Shown here: positions 56,588 to 64,000 of the stretch, piece after piece | How the letters are laid out: every line of letters begins with the position of its first letter | Position numbering within the stretch: position 1 is the first letter of the stretch | Source: Pseudomonas sp. GM79 | GTDB taxonomy: Bacteria; Pseudomonadota; Gammaproteobacteria; Pseudomonadales; Pseudomonadaceae | NCBI RefSeq assembly: GCF_000282495.1 | Contig: NZ_AKJE01000025.1 | Coordinates: 124,001-188,000 of the forward strand | Length of the DNA stretch: 64,000 bases | Direction: 5' to 3' | The notes under the pieces: generated by a model | Database searches by the model: none | Seen by the model: only the letters and a program-made list of their open reading frames with translations | Told to the model about the DNA's origin: nothing | Position numbers and translations under genes: made by a program

Positions 56588-56652
56588 TGAAAGCGGTTCC
56601 CACACAAATCGGTTTCACGGCAATTCCCATAACAATCCACAGAGGTTGAATC

Positions 56653-58125
56653 ATGGCTGTTAACAGCGATCGTGCAGGCAGTAAACCGTTGATCGAGAAA
56701 CGTTCGATCGACTACATCCCGGAAGCGGAGAGACACGGTCGTCTGTTGAGCCAGTTCACCCTGTGGATGGGGGCCAACCTGCAAATCACCGCAATTGTCA
56801 CCGGGGCCCTGGCCGTGGTGCTGGGCGGTGATGTGTTCTGGTCGTTGATCGGTTTGTTGGTCGGTCAACTGCTCGGCGGTGGCGTAATGGCGCTGCATGC
56901 GGCGCAAGGGCCCAAGCTTGGCCTGCCGCAGATGATCTCCAGCCGGGTACAGTTCGGCGTGTATGGCGCGGCCATCCCGATCGTGCTGGTGTGCCTGATG
57001 TACCTGGGCTTCACCGCAACGGGCACCGTGCTTTCCGGCCAGGCGCTGGGCCAGTTGTTTGGCGTCAGCGACAGCGTCGGGATCCTCATCTTCGCCAGTG
57101 TCATCGTGCTGGTCACGGTGCTCGGTTATCGGGTGATTCATTTCATCGGCCGTGTCGCCAGTGTCATTGGCGTGATTGCCTTCGTTTACCTGTTCAGTCG
57201 CCTGATGAGCCAGACTGACGTTGGCGCACTCCTGCAGATCCGCCACTTCAGCTGGACCAGCTTCTTGCTCGCGGTATCGCTCGCGGCATCCTGGCAGATC
57301 GCCTTCGGCCCCTACGTGGCTGACTATTCACGCTATCTGCCGAGCAGCACGTCTTCGGTGAAAACCTTTTTCGCCGCCGGCGCGGGTTCGGTCATTGGCG
57401 CACAGGTGGCGATGATCCTCGGTGTGTTTGCCGCCGCCATGGCCAACGGACAATTCGCCGGCCACGAAGTGGCCTACATCGTTGGTTTGAGCGGCAGCGG
57501 TGCCACCGCTGCGCTGCTGTACTTCAGCATCGCGTTCGGCAAGGTCACCATTTCAACGCTGAACTCCTACGGCAGCTTCATGTGCATTGCGACCATCATC
57601 AGCGGTTTCCGTGGAGACCTGCGGGTAACGCGCTTGCAGCGTCTGGTCTTCGTGCTGGTCATCGTCGGCACTGCGACCCTGATCGCGTTACTCGGTCAGC
57701 ACTCATTCCTCGGTGCGTTCAAGTCCTTCATCCTGTTTTTGCTGGCTTTTTTCACACCATGGAGCGCGATCAACCTGGTGGACTACTACTGCATCACTCG
57801 CGAGCGCTATGACGTGCCGGCGCTGGGCGATCCGAACGGTCGCTACGGCCGTTGGAACCCTCTCGGTATCAGCGTCTATGTCTTCGGTGTGCTGGTGCAA
57901 TTGCCGTTCATCGCTACCAAGTTCTATACCGGTCCGCTGGTGGACGCTCTGGGTGGTGTGGATATTTCCTGGATCATCGGTCTGGTGCTTCCCGCAGCCC
58001 TGTATTACGTGTGCGCGAAAAAATGGCACAGCGCAGTACCCGATCAACTGATCCTGCCGGTCGAGCAGGACAGCGTTGTACAACCTAAAACAAGCGGGGC
58101 CGGTCGCGCTGCGGCGCAGGCCTGA
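56653..58125 (+). CDS. NCS1-family (CodB-like) permease, probable urocanate transporter
   Basis: A 490-residue inner-membrane symporter with about twelve hydrophobic segments. It has NCS1 markers 'TLWMGANLQITAIVTGALAV' and 'LPQMISSRVQFGVYGAAIP', and resembles cytosine permeases. Within the hut operon, directly after hutU, the substrate is probably urocanate or a related imidazole; this follows from context and from published work on Pseudomonas hut transporters as I recall it. Good AGAGG site before the ATG. Confidence 0.82.
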   Translation: MAVNSDRAGSKPLIEKRSIDYIPEAERHGRLLSQFTLWMGANLQITAIVTGALAVVLGGDVFWSLIGLLVGQLLGGGVMALHAAQGPKLGLPQMISSRVQFGVYGAAIPIVLVCLMYLGFTATGTVLSGQALGQLFGVSDSVGILIFASVIVLVTVLGYRVIHFIGRVASVIGVIAFVYLFSRLMSQTDVGALLQIRHFSWTSFLLAVSLAASWQIAFGPYVADYSRYLPSSTSSVKTFFAAGAGSVIGAQVAMILGVFAAAMANGQFAGHEVAYIVGLSGSGATAALLYFSIAFGKVTISTLNSYGSFMCIATIISGFRGDLRVTRLQRLVFVLVIVGTATLIALLGQHSFLGAFKSFILFLLAFFTPWSAINLVDYYCITRERYDVPALGDPNGRYGRWNPLGISVYVFGVLVQLPFIATKFYTGPLVDALGGVDISWIIGLVLPAALYYVCAKKWHSAVPDQLILPVEQDSVVQPKTSGAGRAAAQA

Positions 58126-58193
58126 TTGGACGTGGACAGGGCTGGATGCCTCTTGACTGCCGTAAGCCAACTCATGATTAGGAGCGTCAAACA

Positions 58194-59162
58194 ATGAAAT
58201 CGAACAAGACCCTGCTGACCACATTGCTTTCCATGGGCCTGCTGGCCAGTGCTGGCGCCACCCAGGCGGCTGGCTGGTGCGAATCGGGCAAACCGGTGAA
58301 ATTCGCCGGCCTGAACTGGGAAAGCGGCATGCTGCTGACCGACGTGATGCAAATCGTGTTGGAGAAAGGCTACGACTGCAAGACTGACAGCCTGCCAGGC
58401 AACTCCATCACCATGGAAAACGCCCTGAGCAGCAACGACATTCAAGTGTTTGCCGAAGAGTGGGTCGGTCGTAGCGAAGTCTGGAACAAGGCCGAGAAGG
58501 CCGGCAAGGTTATCGGTGTCGGCGCTCCGGTCGTTGGCGCGATCGAAGGCTGGTACGTGCCGCGTTACGTGATCGAAGGCGATGCCAAGCGCAAGCTGGA
58601 GCCAAAAGCCCCGGACCTGAAAGCGATCGCCGATCTGGGCAAATACGCTGCCGTGTTCAAGGATCAGGAAGAGCCATCCAAGGGCCGTTTCTACAACTGC
58701 CCGGCCGGCTGGACCTGTGAGCTGGACAACAGCGAAATGCTCAAAAGCTATGGTCTGGAAAGCACCTACACCAACTTCCGCCCAGGCACTGGCCCGGCGC
58801 TGGATGCGGCGGTGCTGTCGAGCTACAAGCGTGGCGAGCCGATCCTGTTTTACTACTGGTCGCCAACCCCGCTGATGGGCCAGGTGGACCTGGTCAAACT
58901 CGACGAGAAACCAGGCGTGGACAAGAGCGTGACCATCAAGGTCGGCCTGTCCAAGACCTTCCACGAGCAAGCCCCGGAACTGGTGGCCGTGCTGGAAAAG
59001 GTCAACCTGCCGATCGACCTGCTGAATCAGAACCTCGGGCGCATGGCCAAAGAGCGGATCGAATCGCCAAAACTGGCCAAGATCTTCTTGAAGGAACATC
59101 CTGAAGTCTGGCACGCGTGGGTGAGCGAAGACGCAGCCAAAAAGATCGACGCGGCCTTGTAG
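58194..59162 (+). CDS. hutX: ABC transporter substrate-binding protein (HutX, OpuAC/ProX family)
   Basis: A 322-residue periplasmic binding protein with a signal peptide at 1-25 (ending ATQAA). It is of the glycine-betaine/proline type: 'KPVKFAGLNWESGMLLTDVMQIVLEKGYDC', with a tryptophan-rich ligand box ('EEWVGRSEVW', 'EGWYVPRYV', 'YYWSPTPLMG'). With hutW and hutV it makes an importer, by homology for histidine and possibly proline or betaine. Confidence 0.88.
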   Translation: MKSNKTLLTTLLSMGLLASAGATQAAGWCESGKPVKFAGLNWESGMLLTDVMQIVLEKGYDCKTDSLPGNSITMENALSSNDIQVFAEEWVGRSEVWNKAEKAGKVIGVGAPVVGAIEGWYVPRYVIEGDAKRKLEPKAPDLKAIADLGKYAAVFKDQEEPSKGRFYNCPAGWTCELDNSEMLKSYGLESTYTNFRPGTGPALDAAVLSSYKRGEPILFYYWSPTPLMGQVDLVKLDEKPGVDKSVTIKVGLSKTFHEQAPELVAVLEKVNLPIDLLNQNLGRMAKERIESPKLAKIFLKEHPEVWHAWVSEDAAKKIDAAL

Positions 59163-59233
59163 GTCGAGTGTCTCCGACTGTCGGCAACGGCAGTCGGATG
59201 CTTGATCGCAACCCCTTGATTGAGAGTCTTTTT

Positions 59234-60085
59234 ATGTTTCCCGAAAGCTTTACCTTTTCCATCGCCGACTGGGTCAACAGTTGGGTCGATACGCTGGTCA
59301 CCAACTACGGCGATGTGTTCCGCAGCATCTCCGACACCCTGCTGTGGGCCATCGTCAATCTCGAAGGGCTGCTGCGTGCGGCGCCCTGGTGGCTGATGCT
59401 GGCGATCGTGGCGGGCGTTGCCTGGCACGCGACCCGCAAAGTCGTGACCACGTCGGTCATCGTCGGTCTGCTGTTTCTGGTGGGTGCGGTCGGCCTCTGG
59501 GACAAGCTGATGCAGACCCTGGCGCTGATGATGGTAGCGACGGTCATCTCGGTGCTGATCGGCATTCCGCTGGGCATCCTCTCGGCGCGCAGCAATCGCC
59601 TGCGTTCGGTGCTGATGCCGCTGCTGGACATCATGCAGACCATGCCGAGTTTCGTGTACCTGATCCCGGTGCTGATGCTGTTCGGCCTGGGCAAGGTCCC
59701 GGCGATTTTCGCCACGGTTATCTACGCCGCGCCGCCGCTGATCCGCCTGACCGATCTGGGTATTCGCCAGGTCGACGGTGAAGTGATGGAAGCGATCAAC
59801 GCCTTCGGCGCCAATCGCTGGCAGCAACTGTTTGGCGTGCAACTGCCGCTGGCCCTGCCGAGCATCATGGCCGGGATCAACCAGACCACCATGATGGCCC
59901 TGTCGATGGTGGTAATCGCCTCGATGATCGGTGCCCGTGGCTTGGGTGAAGATGTGTTGGTGGGGATTCAGACCCTCAACGTCGGACGTGGCCTTGAAGC
60001 CGGTCTGGCGATCGTGATTCTGGCAGTGGTCATCGACCGCATTACTCAGGCGTATGGTCGGCCACGGCATGAGGTGAGCAAATGA
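59234..60085 (+). CDS. hutW: ABC transporter permease (HutW, ProW type)
   Basis: A 283-residue permease of the ProW family with five to six hydrophobic segments. 'GIPLGILSARSNRLRSVLMPLLDIMQTMPSFVYLIPVLMLFGLG' and the EAA-like loop 'MEAINAFGANRWQQLFGVQLPLALPSIMAG' are typical. The ATG at 59234 begins 'MFPESFTFSIADWVN'. Its stop overlaps the ATPase start by 4 bp. Confidence 0.9.
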   Translation: MFPESFTFSIADWVNSWVDTLVTNYGDVFRSISDTLLWAIVNLEGLLRAAPWWLMLAIVAGVAWHATRKVVTTSVIVGLLFLVGAVGLWDKLMQTLALMMVATVISVLIGIPLGILSARSNRLRSVLMPLLDIMQTMPSFVYLIPVLMLFGLGKVPAIFATVIYAAPPLIRLTDLGIRQVDGEVMEAINAFGANRWQQLFGVQLPLALPSIMAGINQTTMMALSMVVIASMIGARGLGEDVLVGIQTLNVGRGLEAGLAIVILAVVIDRITQAYGRPRHEVSK

Positions 60086-60912
60086 GCAACGAAGCCATCA
60101 GCAAGATTGAAGTCAAAAACGTCTTCAAGATTTTCGGCAACCGTTCCAAAGACGCGCTGGAAATGATTCGCCAGAAAAAGACCAAGGACCAGGTCTTGGC
60201 CGAAACCGGTTGTGTGGTCGGCGTGAACGACCTGTCGCTGAGCATCGGCACCGGCGAGATCTTCGTGATCATGGGCTTGTCGGGTTCCGGCAAGTCGACC
60301 CTGGTGCGCCACTTCAATCGCCTGATCGACCCTACCAGCGGCGCGATCCTGGTGGACGGCGTGGACATCCTGCAATACGACATGGAAGCCCTGCGCGAAT
60401 TTCGTCGGCACAAGATCAGCATGGTGTTCCAGAGCTTCGGCCTGCTGCCGCACAAGACCGTGCTGGATAACGTCGCCTATGGCTTGAAAGTGCGTGGCGA
60501 GAGCAAGCAGATGTGCGCCGAGCGCGCGCTGCACTGGATCAACACCGTGGGCCTGAAGGGCTACGAAAACAAATACCCGCATCAGCTTTCCGGCGGTATG
60601 CGCCAGCGTGTGGGCCTGGCTCGCGCCTTGGCGGCGGACACCGACATCATCTTGATGGATGAAGCCTTCAGCGCCCTCGACCCGCTGATCCGCGCGGAAA
60701 TGCAGGACCAGTTGCTGGAGCTGCAAAAGACCCTGCACAAGACCATCGTCTTCATCACCCACGACCTCGACGAGGCCGTGCGCATCGGCAACCGCATCGC
60801 GATCCTCAAGGATGGCCGCCTGATTCAGGTCGGCACGCCACGAGAGATCCTGCATTCGCCGGCGGATGAGTATGTCGACCGGTTCGTACAGCGGCGGGCT
60901 GCGGTGGTTTAA
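60082..60912 (+). CDS. hutV: ABC transporter ATP-binding protein (HutV, ProV type)
   Basis: A 276-residue ABC ATPase: Walker A GLSGSGKST, signature LSGGMRQR and Walker B DIILMDEAFSALDP. The N-terminus is of the ProV type ('VKNVFKIFGNRSKDALEMI'), but the C-terminal CBS pair of ProV is missing, so the protein is short for that family, as seen in hut systems. It overlaps hutW by 4 bp. Confidence 0.92.
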   Translation: MSNEAISKIEVKNVFKIFGNRSKDALEMIRQKKTKDQVLAETGCVVGVNDLSLSIGTGEIFVIMGLSGSGKSTLVRHFNRLIDPTSGAILVDGVDILQYDMEALREFRRHKISMVFQSFGLLPHKTVLDNVAYGLKVRGESKQMCAERALHWINTVGLKGYENKYPHQLSGGMRQRVGLARALAADTDIILMDEAFSALDPLIRAEMQDQLLELQKTLHKTIVFITHDLDEAVRIGNRIAILKDGRLIQVGTPREILHSPADEYVDRFVQRRAAVV

Positions 60913-60940
60913 ATGGATTTGCGGTGATCGGGCGGGCCCC

Positions 60941-61027
60941 TTCGCGAGCAAGCCCGCTCCCACATTAGATCGGTGCCGATTTTGGGTACACCAGAAGTCC
61001 ACTGTGGGAGCGGGCTTGCTCGCGAAG
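60941..61027. repeat. Outward-facing REP pair inside the hut operon
   Basis: TTCGCGAGC...CCCAC and GTGGGAGC...GCGAA around a 38-bp linker that holds GATCGGTGCCG, in the gap between hutV and the ammonia-lyase-like gene. Confidence 0.85.
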
Positions 61028-61076
61028 GCGTCAGTGAAGCTGCATCAATATTCAGGTTGTACGCACGAGGTTGAAG

Positions 61077-62600
61077 ATGTCCCAGGCTGAAAAAATCGTT
61101 ATCGCCGACGCCCCGTTGCGCTGGCAGGATGTGGTCGCTGTCGCCCGTCACGGCGCGCAGCTCGAGCTGTCGCCCCAGATCTGGGCGCGGATCGAGAACG
61201 CCCAGGCGATCGTCCAGCGCATCGTCGCCAGCGGCGAGCGTGCCTACGGCGTCAACACCGGCCTGGGCGCCTTGTGCAACGTCTCGCTCAAAGGCGAACA
61301 ACTCAGCCAACTGTCGCGCAACACCTTGCTCAGTCACGCCTGTGGCGTCGGCGCGCCATTGGCCGACGAACAGACCCGCGCAATCATCTGCGCCGCTATT
61401 CGCAACTATAGCCATGGCAAATCCGGCATTCATCGCCGGGTGGTCGAAGCCTTGTTGGCACTGCTCAATCGCGGCATCACCCCGCAAGTGCCATCCCAGG
61501 GCTCGGTGGGCTACCTGACCCACATGGCCCACATCAGCATTGCGCTGTTGGGTGTCGGCAATGTCAGCTATCGCGGGCAGATCGTTTCCGCGCAGCAGGC
61601 CTTCAGCGAGGAAGGTCTGCAACCGGTTCAGCTCGGCGCCAAAGATGGTTTGTGCCTGGTCAACGGCACGCCGTGCATGACCGGTCTCAGCTGTCTGGCA
61701 ATTGCCGACGCGACGCGTCTGGTGCAGTGGGCCGATGTAATCGGTGCCATGAGCTTCGAAGCCCAGCGTGGCCAGATTGCCGCGTTCGACGCCGAGATCA
61801 TCGCGCTCAAGCCTCACCCGGGCATGCAGCAAGTCGGCATCAACCTGCGGGCGCTGCTCGATGGCAGTGAAGTGATTGCCAGCAGCAAGGGCATTCGCAC
61901 TCAAGATGCGTTGAGCATCCGTTCGATCCCGCAAGTCCACGGCGCCGCTCGCGATCAACTTGAACACGCGAAACAGCAGATCGAAACCGAGCTCAACTCT
62001 GTCACCGACAACCCGATGCTGCTGGGCACGCCGGACAACTTCCGGGTGATGTCCCAGGCCAACCCGCACGGTCAGTCAGTGGCATTGGCCGCAGATTTGC
62101 TGGCGATCGCCATGGCCGAAATCGGCTCCATCGCCGAGCGTCGGCTGGACCGCTTGATCAACCCCCACGTCAGCGGTCTGCCGGCGTTTCTGGTGGCCAA
62201 TCCCGGGGTGAATTCCGGGATGATGATCGTCCAGTACGTTGCCGCGTCCCTGTGTGCGGAAAATCGCCAGTTGGCGCAACCGGCGGTGCTCGACAACTAC
62301 GTTACTTCGGGCTTGCAGGAAGACCACTTGAGCATGGGCACCAATGCGGCGCTGAAGCTACATCGCGCGTTGGAAAACTGCACGCAGATCCTCGCCATCG
62401 AGTACTTGCTGGCGGCTCAGGCGTTTGAATTTCTCAAGGAACAGCGCTTCGGCGCAGGCACCGATACAGCCTGGCGTCTGCTGCGTGAACGAGTCCCGGC
62501 CTACGACCAGGACCGCTGGCTGGCACCGGACATTGCTGCCGCTGCCGGTGTTTTGAAAGACCCGATTTTGCTGCACAAGGCTTTACCGAACCTGAACTGA
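61077..62600 (+). CDS. hutH1: Ammonia-lyase-like protein (HAL/PAL family) lacking the MIO triad
   Basis: A 507-residue protein of the histidine/phenylalanine ammonia-lyase family. It keeps Tyr57 (AYGVNTGLG), 'LNSVTDNPM', 'AEIGSIAERRLDRLI', 'LVANPGVNSGMMI' and 'QEDHLSMG'. At the cofactor site it reads GSVGYLTHMAHIS (residues 142-154), while true lyases have [16 protein letters not shown]; three residues, Ala-Ser-Gly, are missing with the frame intact. The MIO electrophile cannot form, so it is unlikely to be a classical lyase. ATG at 61077 with GAGG 6 bp ahead. The symbol follows the Pseudomonas hut naming by position only. Confidence 0.75.
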   Translation: MSQAEKIVIADAPLRWQDVVAVARHGAQLELSPQIWARIENAQAIVQRIVASGERAYGVNTGLGALCNVSLKGEQLSQLSRNTLLSHACGVGAPLADEQTRAIICAAIRNYSHGKSGIHRRVVEALLALLNRGITPQVPSQGSVGYLTHMAHISIALLGVGNVSYRGQIVSAQQAFSEEGLQPVQLGAKDGLCLVNGTPCMTGLSCLAIADATRLVQWADVIGAMSFEAQRGQIAAFDAEIIALKPHPGMQQVGINLRALLDGSEVIASSKGIRTQDALSIRSIPQVHGAARDQLEHAKQQIETELNSVTDNPMLLGTPDNFRVMSQANPHGQSVALAADLLAIAMAEIGSIAERRLDRLINPHVSGLPAFLVANPGVNSGMMIVQYVAASLCAENRQLAQPAVLDNYVTSGLQEDHLSMGTNAALKLHRALENCTQILAIEYLLAAQAFEFLKEQRFGAGTDTAWRLLRERVPAYDQDRWLAPDIAAAAGVLKDPILLHKALPNLN

Positions 62601-62716
62601 TTTCTACAAATACCAGCGTGCCAAGGCGCGGCTCCCCAAAAGCGAGACGCGACGGACAACGGACATCTCCGGAGCGTCTGGTGAGTTAACAACAAACTCT
62701 CAAAAGGAGCATAAAA

Positions 62717-64000
62717 ATGACTGCGCTTAATTTGATTCCCGGCCAACTGAGCCTTGCCCAACTGCGTGATGTTTATCAGCAACCGGTCAAAATCACCCTC
62801 GACAACAGTGCCTCGGCCCAGATCGAAGCCAGCGTTGCCTGCGTGGAACAGATCCTCGCCGAGAACCGCACCGCTTATGGCATCAACACCGGTTTCGGCC
62901 TGCTGGCCTCGACCCGTATCGCCAGCGAAGACCTGGAAAACCTCCAGCGCTCGCTCGTTTTGTCCCACGCCGCCGGTGTCGGCGAGCCGATCAGCGACGC
63001 GCTGGTTCGACTGGTCATGGTGCTCAAGGTTAACAGCCTGAGCCGTGGCTTCTCGGGTATCCGTCGCGTGGTGATCGATGCACTGATCGCCCTGATCAAT
63101 GCCGAGGTTTACCCGCACATTCCATTGAAAGGTTCGGTCGGTGCATCCGGTGACCTGGCGCCCTTGGCGCACATGTCGCTGGTGCTGCTGGGCGAAGGCA
63201 AGGCGCGCTACAAAGGCGAGTGGATGGAAGCCACCGAAGCGCTGAAAGTCGCCGGTCTGGCCCCGTTGACGCTGGCGGCCAAAGAAGGTCTGGCACTGCT
63301 CAACGGTACTCAGGTGTCCACCGCTTATGCATTGCGCGGTCTGTTCGAAGGCGAAGACCTGTTCGCCGGTGCCCTGGCCATTGGTGGCATGACGGTTGAA
63401 GCGGTATTGGGTTCGCGCTCGCCGTTCGATGCACGCATCCACGCCGCTCGCGGCCAGAAAGGTCAGATCGACGCCGCTGCCGCTTACCGCGATCTGCTGG
63501 GCGAGCGCAGCGAAGTGTCCGACTCGCACCAGAACTGCGAAAAGGTCCAGGACCCGTACTCCCTGCGCTGCCAGCCGCAAGTCATGGGTGCTTGCCTGAC
63601 CCAGTTCCGTCAGGCTGCCGAAGTGTTGGCCATCGAAGCCAACGCCGTTTCCGACAACCCGTTGGTGTTCGCCGCTGAAGGCGATGTGATCTCCGGTGGT
63701 AACTTCCACGCCGAACCAGTGGCCATGGCTGCCGACAACATGGCCCTGGCCATCGCCGAAATCGGTTCCCTGAGCGAACGCCGTATTTCGCTGATGATGG
63801 ACAAGCACATGTCGCAACTGCCGCCGTTCCTGGTGGCCAATGGCGGCGTGAACTCCGGTTTCATGATCGCCCAGGTGACCGCGGCGGCATTGGCCAGCGA
63901 GAACAAGGCGCTGTCTCATCCGCACTCGGTGGACAGTCTGCCAACGTCGGCCAACCAGGAAGACCATGTGTCGATGGCCCCGGCTGCCGGCAAGCGTCTG
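62717..64000 (+). CDS. hutH: Histidine ammonia-lyase, partial
   Basis: 428 residues of histidase are visible; the gene continues past the right edge (full length is near 510). The MIO-forming Ala143-Ser144-Gly145 lies in [17 protein letters not shown], and Tyr54, 'ANAVSDNPL', '[15 protein letters not shown]' and '[14 protein letters not shown]' are intact. It makes urocanate and ammonia from histidine. AAGGAG is 7 bp before the ATG. It lies 116 bp after the MIO-less relative; hutT, hutI and hutG are expected downstream but are not in the window. Confidence 0.96.
   Translation, partial: MTALNLIPGQLSLAQLRDVYQQPVKITLDNSASAQIEASVACVEQILAENRTAYGINTGFGLLASTRIASEDLENLQRSLVLSHAAGVGEPISDALVRLVMVLKVNSLSRGFSGIRRVVIDALIALINAEVYPHIPLKGSVGASGDLAPLAHMSLVLLGEGKARYKGEWMEATEALKVAGLAPLTLAAKEGLALLNGTQVSTAYALRGLFEGEDLFAGALAIGGMTVEAVLGSRSPFDARIHAARGQKGQIDAAAAYRDLLGERSEVSDSHQNCEKVQDPYSLRCQPQVMGACLTQFRQAAEVLAIEANAVSDNPLVFAAEGDVISGGNFHAEPVAMAADNMALAIAEIGSLSERRISLMMDKHMSQLPPFLVANGGVNSGFMIAQVTAAALASENKALSHPHSVDSLPTSANQEDHVSMAPAAGKRL

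Noticed and set aside
54626..56605. 659-codon open frame antisense to hutU
   Set aside because: It is the complement-frame shadow of a GC-rich, codon-biased gene; its ends read REP and promoter sequence and the protein has no recognisable domain.

Overview
The window is a stretch of chromosome from a Pseudomonas of the fluorescens group. The gene set and order point there: yggX-mutY-asmA, hisBHAF, gpmI-envC-ctpA-yibQ, secB-grxC, glnA/ntrBC, thiI, typA, fbp and a Pseudomonas-type hut locus. So does the abundance of one REP element (core GTGGGAGCGGGCTTGCTCGC), which occurs as inverted pairs in twelve intergenic gaps. GC content is high, most strand-shadow frames are open, and there is no integrase, transposase, CRISPR array or prophage. 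All identifications come from reading the sequence and translations by eye; no database was searched.

Layout. 1-4030: a polar amino-acid ABC transporter (minus) opposite a GABA-permease-like gene with a sigma-54 promoter. 4046-7773: two tandem paralogous small proteins, an alpha/beta hydrolase, an orphan DUF1016 PDDEXK nuclease and a small exported protein. 7858-12086: tRNA-Phe, yggX-mutY-asmA and a PanZ-like acetyltransferase. 12346-17391: an OFA-family MFS transporter, then hisB-hisH-(DUF2164)-hisA-hisF. 17460-24767: a solute-binding protein, a trypsin-like protease and the cell-wall cluster gpmI-envC-ctpA-yibQ. 24922-27158: rhodanese-grxC-secB, trmL and a divergent small membrane protein, followed by an unusual tandem repeat at 27158-27390.

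27765-33959 is a nitrogen-control block on the minus strand: glnA, a periplasmic chorismate mutase, two DUF4124 proteins, then ntrB-ntrC. glnA and ntrB both have readable sigma-54 promoters with NtrC-like sites upstream. 34290-48240 holds thiI, typA, a cysteine-cluster protein, glgP, a DUF2339/DUF3999 pair, fbp and DUF924. 48374-51403 has a dCache chemoreceptor with the amino-acid-binding motif, a small lipoprotein and a lipocalin.

51522-64000 is the histidine-utilisation (hut) locus: hutF on minus, hutC-hutD on plus, and then a long plus-strand operon hutU, NCS1 permease, hutX-W-V, an ammonia-lyase-like protein and hutH, which runs off the window. HutC-type operators (TGTA-N2-TACA) lie between hutF and hutC and directly on the predicted start site of a sigma-54 promoter upstream of hutU. 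The first of the two ammonia-lyase genes lacks the Ala-Ser-Gly triad that forms the MIO cofactor, while the second has it. This is the most striking protein-level oddity in the window.
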